Below are positions 1 to 12,000 of a stretch of 64,000 nt of DNA, one piece after another. Made by a program: the position numbers and the translations under genes. Source of the stretch: Bolinopsis microptera (Eukaryota; Ctenophora; Tentaculata; Lobata; Bolinopsidae); contig NC_087079.1 in NCBI RefSeq assembly GCF_026151205.1, forward strand, positions 14,446,445-14,510,444, in the 5' to 3' direction. The notes beneath the pieces are model-generated. The model was not told the DNA's origin and searched no databases. It saw only the letters and a list, made by a program, of their open reading frames with translations. Numbering within the stretch: position 1 is the first letter of the stretch; each line of letters starts with the position of its first letter.

Positions 1-1019
1 GGATCAGTGAAGAACATGTAATAGCATGTTGATCGAAACGACAGCATTCTTATAAAACCAAAAACTCACGCTGAGCAAGCTGCTCCTAGCACATCCCAAC
101 AGGAAATACCAAACATCCCCTGTTAACACTTCCTACAGAAGATGCAAGTTAATAAAGTAATATCAGGTAAACACTTTCATGTCTTTTAGAAGAAAGGATC
201 GTCTTTCTGAAAAGTAAGTTTGAAACTGAAATGTTAGACTTTTAGAAGTAGGAATCTGAAATATTCTGTTAGCGGTAATTTTATTACACATGTCACGTAC
301 AAAATGTACTTTAAATTGTATCTATTAATCCTTATTATCTCTACACCATGTAATAGAAAATTTAGCAAATCAACTGACAAATGTGACCGTGCGCTACAAC
401 ACAAAGAAAAGGAGCGCTAAAGCTGGTACACACGTCTAAATTCGCTAACTAATCTATCTTTCTCCCAAAATTGTTGAAAATTTAGCAAATACAACCAAAG
501 TTCAGTTACCAGACTAAGAGAAAAGAAAAGAAAGGATAGACTGGTTCCTAAAAATGGGATTCACTAACTTTTCATCAAACATTCCCAACTTACTACATTC
601 TCAGTAAAAAATATGAACTAACGACAAAAAATTGTCAAAATATCCTTCCCAAAACTTCTGTTCGAGAAACTTCTCTAGAACATAAAAACACAAAATTAAT
701 ATACGTGTAAAGAGTTACAAATGTTTAAAAGATTGTTAAAAGATTGTTAAATACAAACACCTCGTGCATGTTAAAAGTCTCTGAAAGGTTAAAAATGTAA
801 AAATGACTCGTTACAAAGTTGGTAATTCTAACAATACTAATATATACACACACATTTTAAGTTAAAAGTTTATTACAAATGACGTTAAAAAGTTATTGTT
901 TAACCAAATTGACATTTCAAACAACAAATAATCCGAGCAAAAATATTCAATTTCTTTCTACAGCATAAAGTCCAAAACAGTTATACTCTCTCTGACATAT
1001 TCACAGTATCCTTGATCTA
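1..1019. other. Non-coding AT-rich flank of retroelement relic
   Basis: No open frame of note on either strand. If the gag/protease relic to the right is read on the minus strand, this stretch lies downstream of it, where integrase, reverse transcriptase and a 3' LTR would be expected. I see neither those domains nor a sequence repeating the region beyond the gag start (2.75-3.0 kb), so no LTR pair can be supported. Confidence 0.5.
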
Positions 1020-1570
1020 TGACTTAAGCGAGCTTGCTGAAAACTGCACCTCTCTTCGTGAGACATCCTGAACAATCTTTAACCTCTGCACTTGTACAGA
1101 GTTATCCAACTCAACTGATACGGGTTCACCGTTTGACTCGTCCAGTCGTACATTGTAAAGATTTTTGTTCTTCCCTGTAGGTTTCCCGGCTCTACCCATC
1201 ACCAAGGCATTATTCCAATCATCACTCTCCGAGGATCTGAACCTGATAATGTCATTCTTCTTTACACCCACGCCTGTTCTGGTTTGACACACACTTTCCC
1301 AATCCGACTGATTTACTGACAGATCTGACAGATTCACACTCCCTGAAACTGAACTTACAGTTCCATGGTCATCTGGCTCAATTTCTGTCTCAATTTCTGG
1401 CTCACTTTCTGGCTCACTGTCTTGATCCACATTACCTGAAACTGAGCTCACAACTCCATGGTCCTCTAGCTCACTTGCTAGATCACTGTCTTGATTCACG
1501 TTCCCTGAAACTGAACTCACAGTTCCATGATCCTCTGGCTCTCCTTCTAGATCACTTTCTGACTCCCTGT
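1020..1570 (-). pseudogene. Retroelement linker-region fragment, acidic repeats plus RAGK-type motif
   Basis: Minus-strand open frame of about 180 codons with no ATG at its start. It reads straight on from the gag/protease frame but in another phase. The first half is made of about three acidic repeats of roughly 26 residues carrying DHGTVSSVSGNV-like motifs. The second half has a KNDIIRFR...W..ALVMGRAGK stretch resembling the small segment that follows integrase in some copia-like elements with this protease type; that resemblance is from memory. Integrase should lie between protease and this segment but is absent, so this looks like an internally deleted copy. A host gene derived from the element is less likely, since the frame is broken. 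Confidence 0.5.
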
Positions 1571-2722
1571 AGATTGCACAATCTCAAGGTCACCTCCACT
1601 GAATGTTTCTAACTCCTCCTCTTGATCACTTTCATCGTCACTTAGTGACCATGGCGATGTAATCTTCTCCTCTAAAACAGGACGGACCTTAATTTCTGTT
1701 GCATGATTAGTTCTTCCAGAATCTGTTTGGCTGATAGAACTTTCACATCGTCCTATGGGTATCATCATGTGTCCTGACTTAGTGATCATTAGATTCTCTT
1801 CTCCTCCGAAAGCATAAACTTTGTCAGTTTCAGTATCGATCTTCATCTTCATCTTTTTCATGGACTCTCTAGACAGTAACAAAGGAATATCATTTTCCAC
1901 AATAAACACGTTTAAAGTTACTTTCTGACCACATATTGTTACTGGGAGTGCTTTTTGTATCCTGGCTGTAACTGCATCTCCATCCCCGAAACAAAAATTC
2001 TTCTCACAAGGAGTCACTTTGACCTCTTCATGTTCAGCTGATGTCAGAGATTCCTCGAAGGCTGTCAGCCATTTCTTCCCACACACTGTGGAACTAGCAC
2101 CTGTATCTAAAAGTGCTCTATTTGTCGATTCTCCCATCAGACACTTGTCTTCGTCTTTTAGTTTAAAGTCAGACTCAAAGAATGTAAGCTTCTTCTCTCC
2201 AAATGTGTTGTACTTACAGTCTCTCATCAAATGGTCTGTTTCCTTACAAATATGACAACGTAAGGGTCCTGATTGTTGGGCTTGTGCTCCTTGTCTGGAT
2301 CTAAATGGAGTTTGTTGATACACGTTTCCTGAACTCTGTCCTTGAAACGCAGGTCTTTGTCCGAAGGGTCTTTGTCCGAAAGGTCTCTTAGATGGATATA
2401 AATCCCTGTGCTGGTGGTATCTTTGTTGATAAAAAACTTTCTGAGGGTCTTCCTCCTGGTTGCTCTGGTCATCACCAAAATGTTCTGAATTGTTGATGTC
2501 GTACTGTTGAAAATAAGTATTTACAGGCTCTTCTTTAATCTTTGGTTTTCCGATGGAATATGTTTCACCGCTTGCGCCGCTTGCGCTTGATGAAGAAGAA
2601 GATGTATTAGTATAATCTTCTCCGTATGCTCTCTTAAGCTGGGATTCCATATTCTCGTAGCTTAACTTAGAGACCGTTGCCCTGATTAACGTCTTTTGAT
2701 GGTCCGAGAGATTAGCAGTCAC
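1547..2722 (-). pseudogene. Retrotransposon gag-like/aspartic protease remnant (copia-like?)
   Basis: Open frame of 391 codons. A CCHC zinc knuckle lies near residues 156-169 (CHICKETDHLMRDC) and an aspartic-protease active site near 204-212 (LLDTGASST), followed by the hydrophobic flap-side segment IPLLLSRESMKK. A Ser/Glu-rich low-complexity N-terminus and a Gln-rich middle precede the knuckle, as in gag. The frame begins with GTG directly after a stop; the first in-frame ATG is at about residue 25, so the 5' end is damaged or spliced. The frame stops at 1547-1549, where the acidic repeat continues in another phase, which implies a frameshift. Upstream on the minus strand (about 2790-2810) a TGGGGTCC-type stretch could be a primer-binding site, but no LTR pair was found. 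Confidence 0.65.
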
Positions 2723-3500
2723 TTATATCTTATATTTTATATTTTGTATCTCTTACTACGTAACGCGAAATTAAGTTGTATCACACTCCCGGTTTTGGAC
2801 CCCAATGTTAACCTTGCAGCAACTGTGTCAGCCCAATATACTCTAGAAGTATGATCACACTTATTTTAATGAACAAAAGACCCATAATTAATATAATCAG
2901 ATACTCGTCAACAGCAGCAGTTTCCGTCCGTGTGATGTGTTGTCCTTCTCCTTTCTGTGTCCCCGTCGTTTTGTTTTGTGCAATGTATTGTAGTAGTGTT
3001 TTAATATTTAAATCGAACGTAATTCAATAGTTAATAATAACAAACACAAATACAAATACTATTTCATATTTTAAATAATTGATTAATATCGATTTATACG
3101 AACCAAACATTAATTATTCTTTAATAACCTTTTATATACAATATATGTGTTAAACGATCCAGGGCATATCTAAAATTCGATAATGAACTTCATATATTAT
3201 TATTGCCGCGTGCTGATAAATATTTTGGGAATCAATCCACCCAATCGTGGCGATAACATATTTTTTGTGCTTGGCCGGTTTTAGGTTTGAGTTTGTGCTC
3301 CAAAAGTGGTAAATCGGGTGCTAGTAAAGCTCTTGCAGGCAACTGGCTCCTTTTGCCAACTGCTTTTGGTTTAAGCGCTGACTCACATTTGGAACTGGCA
3401 CTGGTATAATTGTAATATCCTACGAAGTCAGCATGCTATATTATTTTGCAAAACTCGTTTTATAATATCTTGACAATATTTAAAGTTTATGGTTTTAGGT

Positions 3501-3608
3501 TTAGGCGCGGCGCACCGCTTATATGTTATAGCTCATTTAGCTTCTGTTTTCAGCGATGTGTTGCTACACACTGTATAGCATGTGGGTCAAGCGCGGTGCC
3601 GCGCCTAA
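3501..3608. repeat. GC-rich inverted repeat, possible mini foldback element
   Basis: Left arm 3501-3520 and right arm 3589-3608 are near-perfect inverted copies of about 20 bases (left arm TTAGGCGCGGCGCACCGCTT), with a 68-base spacer. The arms are strikingly GC-rich within AT-rich flanks. No clear target-site duplication is visible. It could be a MITE-like foldback element or a hairpin in a transcript. Confidence 0.55.
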
Positions 3609-5194
3609 GCAGCAAAAGAATTATTTATTTTAAAATTTATTTTTGTATCTCAAAAAATGATGTAAAGTTTTTAATATGACGTAGAATTAAAGCTATTTCC
3701 GTACAGCCTAAGTGCTAAGCATGCTCGTTAGGAAAAACTATGAACAATGAACATAACATGCTAGCTTTCTTTATTTCTTTATTTTTGTAAGTCGCGTCGG
3801 CTGACATCTTGGGTTGTACTGGATGTAACAAGTTTATTATCGGATGTCTACTTATATTTATTATGATATCATTATTCATTGTAATGGCAATAAAATTTAA
3901 ATTTTTTTTTTTTTTTTTTACTTATTTAATTAAGCTTAAACCGTGCCAAGCTGTGAAGGTACTTTGACATCGTCAATAAAATTCACTAGGTGTGTGTGTT
4001 TTATACAACGTATTTTAATATTACCCTTATTAATTTGATTTCTGTAGGCCCGGCTGTAACATGGCCTCAGGCCTGGAATGTTACTTTTCGCTCAGGTCGA
4101 GAAAAGGTTCGGTAAAAAGAACAATAGCAAGTAGATAAGGGGGGGACAGAGGGCCCAAGTTGCGATATAAACCAGACAATATTGAAGATTTAGATTTAAA
4201 TATTGAGCCCTTTGGCTAGAGAATACTTTCTTGAATATTTTCGATAGTTTTTAATATTGGTAATGTTAATGAATTGTAATTGATTGATATGTAATATTTA
4301 GGCCCGTGGCCGGTTTTCAAAAAAGTAGACAATGTTATCAGTCAGAAACAATGCAGTGGTACATCCAAAAATATTTCCAAAATGCAACGTTGCACAACTG
4401 CGGGTCAGTCTATTATATTGTTATTGTTATTATATTAACAATTTTTTTTTTATTATAATAACAATGGACCATGTGGATATATTTGATAATGTCGAATGTT
4501 TGAGCAGAAGGCATGTTATGGCCTGGGTATTAAGGACTGCTTATATTTTTATTTACTTGTTTTCACTTCGGCACATTTAGGCAGTTGCTCTTGTGACCAA
4601 AGTTTTAGATCCTGGGTTCGAATTTTTTAATTTTTTATTAATCTTAAGAGTTAGCTCAAGATTTCTTTGGATCTATGCAAAATTAATATACCCTCGGTTG
4701 ACTCAGCCGAATGATCAAGAAACCGTGGCTGAGGGTTAAATTTGGAGGGGCCCTACCAAAAGATCAAGCATCCTGGTCTCACAGGGTCTGTGTTACCCTT
4801 GGCCTTGTGCCACTCATTGGGACACAGGTAATCAAAATCATACTTAAAGGGATGCTGTGCAGTGGTATATGCAGAGAGGCTCACCAGCGTGAAAAACTTC
4901 AACATCAAGTTGCCTTTTTAGATGAATAACAACCAATTGTGGATAGTCCTTAATTAAATTTGAGAAATATTCTTAAATAAGTATTACGAATGATTGCTTT
5001 TTTTGACGATATTTTGTAGACATGTGTGATGATGTGATGTCATAAATTTTACTTAACTTTACTTTACTTTATTTCACTTTAAATGTAACTCGAATTTGAG
5101 TGTACTGTTAACTATATTAATTGATGATTTATATATATATTCCAAAGTTCATCCAAATCTGCAGTGAATGTGTGAATAATGATGACCTCAAGCT

Positions 5195-5325
5195 AAGAAG
5201 GAAGATCTGTATTTCTACAGGGCCCACCCACGCCTAGCTGGGAAGTCTAGTCCCTACATTAGACGGCCAATGCTCTATCCATTGGTATGTACGCGGCCTT
5301 ACCCAGGCCTGTAATAAATGGGGAG
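5195..5325 (-). repeat. tRNA-like relic or tRNA-derived SINE head
   Basis: Read on the minus strand, the stretch AATGGATAGAGCATTGGCCG looks like a tRNA D-arm and box A followed by an anticodon-arm-like segment. GGGACTAGACTTCCC sits about where the T-arm should be, but the GGTTCGAAT box B is degraded and acceptor pairing is not convincing. I read it as a decayed tRNA or the head of a tRNA-derived SINE rather than a working tRNA gene. Confidence 0.3.
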
Positions 5326-6002
5326 TCCCTCTTAGGACGACCAGTGCTAGACACTGTTTACTACTGACTAGATGGAAACCTACTTTACTCTTTGGATTGG
5401 TAGAACCTGTCTGGTTACATGAACATTGGAGCTAGTTTTATATTAACTCATGTATGATATTATTGTCGACTTAGACTGCTTGGATGTATCACATCTCAAC
5501 CATTGTTGGGTGTGTTACTTTGTTTTTGGGCTTCACTTTTAAGCTTTATTGATTTTATCTATAAAATTGCATCTCCATTGATATTTATGTAACTCGAAAA
5601 ACTTTTTCTACTAAAAACGTTTTCGATCGGGAATCGTCTTTAAATTACTTTGGGGAATATTTTGACTTGATATAACGACGTCGTCGTAATGACACAAGTG
5701 ACTGATCAACCACTTTATTTGATAGTGTTTTTAAAAATAAAGTATTTATATTTTTAACTTGGGGTGTAAATATTTTAAGGGTTTTTATTTTTTAAATTTC
5801 AGATCTTTCATTCTATTTGTTACTAAAATGCTCATTGTAGCCTATAATATTTAGATTTTCATCATCATCAATATTCTGTATTAAACCTGTCATTGTTTAA
5901 GTTCTGAAAATGGAGATGGCACAACCAATGATGTTCCTATTACTGTTACAATAACTGCACTTGGATCTTAGCATCAACAAACCCTAATTTAAGCTTGATA
6001 GT

Positions 6003-9000
6003 ATGATCCCAACCTTGTGTACATTGGCTGAGAACACCCTTATCAGAGACCTTTTATTTTCATCAAATGTCAGCCCTCTCCTCTACCACTGCATCCCATC
6101 AACAGATCATCTTAACTTTGAAACTCAATTCATATACGATGACAAAGTTTTCAATGTTGATGAAACCATCTGCATACCTTATTCTATATCTCAAAAGGTA
6201 AGTCTATATTTTGGTCTAGTTACATTATAGAACATTATCATAATATGACTAATTGTGCAAATGTATTATATTATACAGGTGCAAAATTTGTGGCACTTCA
6301 ATATTGTAGTTTTTGAATTAGACTTTATTATCAGTTGTTTTTTTTCAAAAATATACTGGGTTTCAGTGATTAAATAACATTTTCATTCATCAGTATTTTG
6401 TTGCAGGTCATAAGCATTCTCTGCCAGTTTTGTCCCAAATGGTCTCCAGAATGGGCTTTTCTCCTTCTTGTTAACAGTGAAATTACTGAGCTATCCCTCT
6501 GCAATCTTACAGACATCCCATTAGTGCAGCTATCTTCTCTATTGTACAAGATTTTTGCAAGGTCCTTTTTGTCTTGATTATTTGTGAACAACCGAAAGAT
6601 TATTTATCCCAATTGTACATCATGACAAACAATTTAACTTGGCATTAAAAAGACCTAAACGAACAATAATAACCTGAACAGTTGTTGATTACATTATTGA
6701 TTGTCAGCTATTTTGTTCTCAGTATGGAAAATGGTTTGATAGCGTATTTTAAAAACCTACATTAATTATGTTTTTAATAATTATCATAGTACTAATTTCA
6801 ATTCAGGTGCCAGAAAATAACAAAATTGAACTTTGAAATGGTTGAGATGACACCTGGATTCTTCTTCCAGTGCATACTTCCTCGAGCTGAACAATACACA
6901 TCTGTGTCCCTATCTGCTTGCAAGACTGTTAAAAATGACAATGTCACGGTAATTAAGCCTGCAGTTTGTATTTCAATAAGCGCATTTATTGCTCCAAGTT
7001 CAACTTTTATAATAGTACATCACTCATTCTATCTAATATTGTGATAGTTAATTATCGTAAATGACACCACCTTCAGATGTTGTTGAAAAACTGTCCTAAT
7101 CTTGTGGATCTCAACCTGTCTTTGTGTACGATATCTGATGAGGCATTCTCTAACGTTCACCTTCCAAGAATTCAGTGTTGTGATTGTGGTAACAGAAGAC
7201 CCAAACTTCTCAAATTGTCAGGTCGTTATTTCAATCGTTTAAGTAACAACTATTTGAATTTAACATTGACCATGTCAGTCTTATTAGCAGATATATCATG
7301 TTAAATGAATGCTTGCTTGAAATCTTAAAACTGTTTAGTTCTGTCTTGACTATGAATATATTAGATTATTGTTACGTAACATAATCTTGCTCTAATCAGT
7401 TTTAAATATTGCTGGATGCGTTAAGTTAACTACAAAAACAATCAGACGAGTGGTTGAACTTTGTGGACCTTCATTACGTTGCCTCTATTTAAATCAGTGC
7501 ACTAATATCTACACGACTGCACTTTGGTACTTGTGTGGATTATTTAAAGGTAGGCTTATAACAATTATTCTTCAAAATTGTGTGCTTTTAAAATATCTAA
7601 AATAGTGTGTTTACTAAAGATGTTTATCTTTTATTTTTAATCAGCTGTTTAAGTAAGGATGTACATTTCAGGAAAAGAAGAATTCTTTCGAAATAATTTT
7701 GTGTTGGAAACGCCATTATCTTGTTGCTGTGATAGAGATATGCATGGAAAGAGCATTGGTTCTTGTAAGGAATCCAGTTCTGGAACGGATCATGATAAGG
7801 AAATTACAGACGAAAGCCTAGAAGCTTCTGTTGAAGTAATTTTAAGAGACACTACGTTACTAGATTCAGTTGCAAAACTATCAGTGGAGGAATCAACGGT
7901 GTCTGATGAATTGCCCTTGTCTTTGACTGTTGAAGTTCTTGATAACTTACCAGAGGGTCCTTGTTCATCATCAGACAACCAAATTCCAGACTCAATCATA
8001 ATTCAAGTTTCTGAGGACTGTGCGACTACAAATCCAGAAAATACCAATTCTGTTGAGTACACAGAAGAACAACACACCAGAGAGCAGCAATCTGAAAACA
8101 TTGAGGAAATATTTCGTAGTACTCTTAAGATGGTCGAAGAGCAATGCGAGTTTTTAGAAGCGTTTCTGCGTCACACCACCGACGAGGGTGTTGTCACTGA
8201 ACAGCCTTCATCTTCAAATAATGGGTCAGAGTTTGTGGTTGAAACCTTAGATGGTTTGGCCAGTTCTTCCCAGCATTCATATCAAGAGTACACAGATAGC
8301 TTATTCATGCATTTGGACTCTATCAATAAAGATGCAGAGGCTTCAAGAGCAAGCCTCATTAAGATAATTGAGCAAAGTTATGATGATGTGGATGTTACTC
8401 GACATGTTTCGTATCAAGTTGCTGCTAAATCAGTTATTGTCTCTGCGAGACAGATACTTTTGATTCTTGATCAGATTGTAAGTTTGGGACGTGCTCAGGA
8501 TCAAGTTCTGAATAGTAACTTATGCCTGAAGGATACCCATGAATCAGTTGGAGAATTGTTGGTTATGATCCCCCATTTCAGAGACAGGTTAGTTCACTAT
8601 GTGTACATTATAAGTCAAGTTCAACGAGAAATTAAACGGAATGAACTTCTAAGACTGAGACTGCTTCATTCTCTGGAACTGGAAGCGATCCAAAGGGAGG
8701 AACTAACAAAGATAAGAAATCTAAACGAGCAGTTGTCTTCATTACAGGAGCAACACGAGGCCGTCTTCGGACGAATGAATCGTATTATTACTGGTCTCCG
8801 TCAGGAAGACGAGGGTGTTCATCAGGACCCAATTAATCATCACATTGAAAATATCAATGGGAATGTAATTGAAGACCCTCAAAATGATTCGTCTGGAGAT
8901 GAAATAACGGATGATGAAGTGTACGATGAAAACAGCCCGGAACTGGTGAGTCTACTGAAATCAGAAGCTAAACTCTTGCTCCAGCACGCTAAGTACTCTC

Positions 9001-12000
9001 ACTGTCCTAGTTGCTGTCCTAACGCTTATAACCCTCAACTCGAACTGCTGGACATCACTGATATCAACTATCAGTCGGAAGAGCTGGCCATACTGACCTT
9101 GAAGGGGTTTCTCACTGTCAACAAGGGACTTAAATCACTCAACTTGTCCTGGAGTTGTATTGATAACTCAATGGTGAGTTGATCTGCGAGCATGGCAGTG
9201 CACTGCAAAAGCATTGAATCTAACTTTGCAATATTTTGTATTAACTGTTCAAATACTGATGATACGTAGAAACGTATTCTAATGTTGTAGAAGTTTCTAT
9301 ATGTTATATATAACAACAAATTGTTATAATATATATAACAATTTGTTGTTCAATGTGATGACTGATGTATTCACCTCAACCCGTCCCCAGATGGAGTTTG
9401 TAGCAGCATCGTGTCCCGAACTAACGTGTCTGAATGTCCAGCAGTGTACTCAACTCTCTACTCCATTTCTCGAACACTTCAGTAACCACCAACTCATGTC
9501 AGTTGCTCCTAATTCTTGGCGTTATTGCAGTTTATGTGCTGAGTCTACATTGTACAATAATGCGTAAACCGTGATTATTTTCACTGTATAGTTGACAAGC
9601 AGAAATTGTTCTAAATAACAATTAAAAGAACGAAACTTTTTAAGCTTGTGCTATCGAACACTGCCAATGTATGATTTTTATGTTTATTCAAATACACTGC
9701 ATCTAGGTAATGTAGCTACGCACGGTTAAGGCACGGTTAAGGCACGGTTAAGGCACAAACTGCCCATAAGCAACCATTATGGTCACTTAAGGCACGGTTG
9801 GGGAAATATAACCTATAAACATACAAGTGGTTAACTAAAGCACATGATCTGAATGTGACGATCTGTAAATTTTACAGTGCGATTCCCGCTATGAATAAAT
9901 ATTCTAAAGCAACAGCCCTGCTTCGTGTGACCGTCCTATATTTGTAATCCTTATTTCGATTAACGATCTCTTCAGGTAACCAGGCGGGAACCAGGCTCTT
10001 CAAATTAAGTTAACATCTCCTAAGCAAGAATCCCGATATTCATGCTAAATAATAATGTACTCACTAGACTCACTACTCACTATTTTCTTCGAGTTCACAT
10101 CTTCGAGTTCACATCTGCACACCTGTTTTGGCCTGAAAAGGGTTGTCATGCGTTCAAAGTTATCTTTTAAAGCACTCCTTACACTGTTCGACTCTCTCAT
10201 CAAGCCCATTTTATTATATGGTGCTCCAATATGGACACCCACTAGTACGATCAACAAATCTCTCTGCAAAACGATTAACTCGACAGAAGCAACCGCTACT
10301 AACTTACTTAAAAAAATCAGCGCCTCTCTGCAAGAAAGAGTGCATATTTCATTCCTAAAATGGGCACTGGGAGTCCATCGTAAAGCATCAAATGTAGGTG
10401 TATGGGGAGAAACAGGGAGAATTCCTCTGATTTATCAATCAATTCGCTTAACATTAAATTACTTTAAAAGGCTAAATACAAAATCAAAGTCGAATTCGTT
10501 TGTTACTGCAGCCGTAAAAGAACAAAAATCACTAAACTTACCTTGGTATCGATACATAAAACCACTCCTTGAACTAGATGAAATTTACAAACTAGATCAC
10601 GTAACCGCGCACCGAATTCTCAATACAAATGCAGCCAACAAAGCCAAGCCCAACCCTGTAAGTGATCACAAATTTTTAAAAGACTCCCTCAAAAATCAGT
10701 CAAATTTCAGTCAATGTATCAAACCACTATGCAGCAAAAAGTATAGAATTCCTAACATCATCGAAGCTCTAACCAATCAATTCAAAAAATGTTGGGAATA
10801 TCAGAAATCTACTTCTTCTAAACTCTCATTCTATCACTCAATCAAACACACCTTTAAACGAGAGCCCTACTTACACTTATGCAAAGGCTTCTCTCGTCGT
10901 TATAGCACCACAAAACTTAGAATCAGCGCCCATGATCTCCATATTGAAAAAGGCAGATACTCCAACACACCCCGTGAGCAAAGACTATGTGCGTGGTGCC
11001 AATCAAGTATGGGCGTTGAGACAATCGAAGACGAGTCACATGTTCTTTACATATGTGACTTGTATTCAAAACAGAGGTCGAAATTAGTCAAAAATCTCTC
11101 TCAAATGCCACTCATTGACATAAGCACTGAAATCACCGACTCAAGCAATATCAATGAAACAAATCTCAAAGTCCATCTTATGGAAATTTTGTCTCCTAAC
11201 TCAACTGTAATTCCTCAAAATCACCAGAGCCTCCATATTCACTGCCACCGTTCACTTAATATTCAACCAAACACCCCACAGTATATTCAATTTCAAGAAA
11301 GGCGCTCCTATGCTGTCAATTGTGTGTGCACTTATTTCCTTCGCTGCTCCGAAGAGCGAAATAGCTTCACCGAAGATATGCGTCAACGGAATTCAAATGC
11401 ACGAAACTTAAACAATTTTACTATCAATTTGGTGAGAACCTCGCGAATTAGTCGTAATTAAGATTTAAGGATAACCCAGGCCCTGACTTCAAGGAAAGAT
11501 GAATGTTTTCATTAATCTCTGTACAATTATGACGGTCCATGATAATGGATCTATAATTTAATTTTAATCCTGTGTAATCCTGTGTAATCCCTGTTTATTT
11601 GAGCGAGGTGATCTGCACAACCTACTTCGCAGTCATGTACCAGTAGCTCAGATCACATCACCCAACCTTGCTGGCTTGGTGCGTGCTGACACCACGGCCA
11701 CCCGCACACCGATCAATACATGCGAACTTTTTATCTCGTTGATCAGCTGACATGGATCATATCCCGAAATAAACAAGCTCTGTCACTCTATTACAGTTGT
11801 ATATAAACGCAGCTTTATTCAACACAATCATCCCATCTTTTCATTCAACATACTCTTAAAAATACTACTACTTTACTCATCATGGTAACTCGAAGAGGAA
11901 CTCGATACTCTGCTGCCCCCACACCTAAATGCCTTCACTGTGGCGCTAGTGGCCACATTGCCACCATATGCCCTAGGACTACCTACACTTCTGCCCCTCC

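Larger units (their letters stand above)
2723..5999. other. Intergenic region without recognisable gene
   Basis: AT-rich DNA. It holds the GC-rich inverted repeat at 3501-3608, a poly-T run at about 3900 preceded by an AATAAA-type sequence (perhaps a retroelement or transcript end), an (A/T)-rich foldback near 4410-4465 and the tRNA-like relic near 5200-5320. The short open frames show no family features and are not called. Confidence 0.5.

Noticed and set aside
1..3000. LTR pair around the gag/protease relic
   Set aside because: No sequence of the right-hand flank repeats in the left-hand flank.
4560..4630. GGGTTCGAAT near 4613 as a tRNA T-arm
   Set aside because: No matching acceptor stem, D-arm or anticodon arm could be paired around it.
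10045..10269. Short reverse frame at the LINE fragment start
   Set aside because: Shadow of the plus-strand LINE frame.
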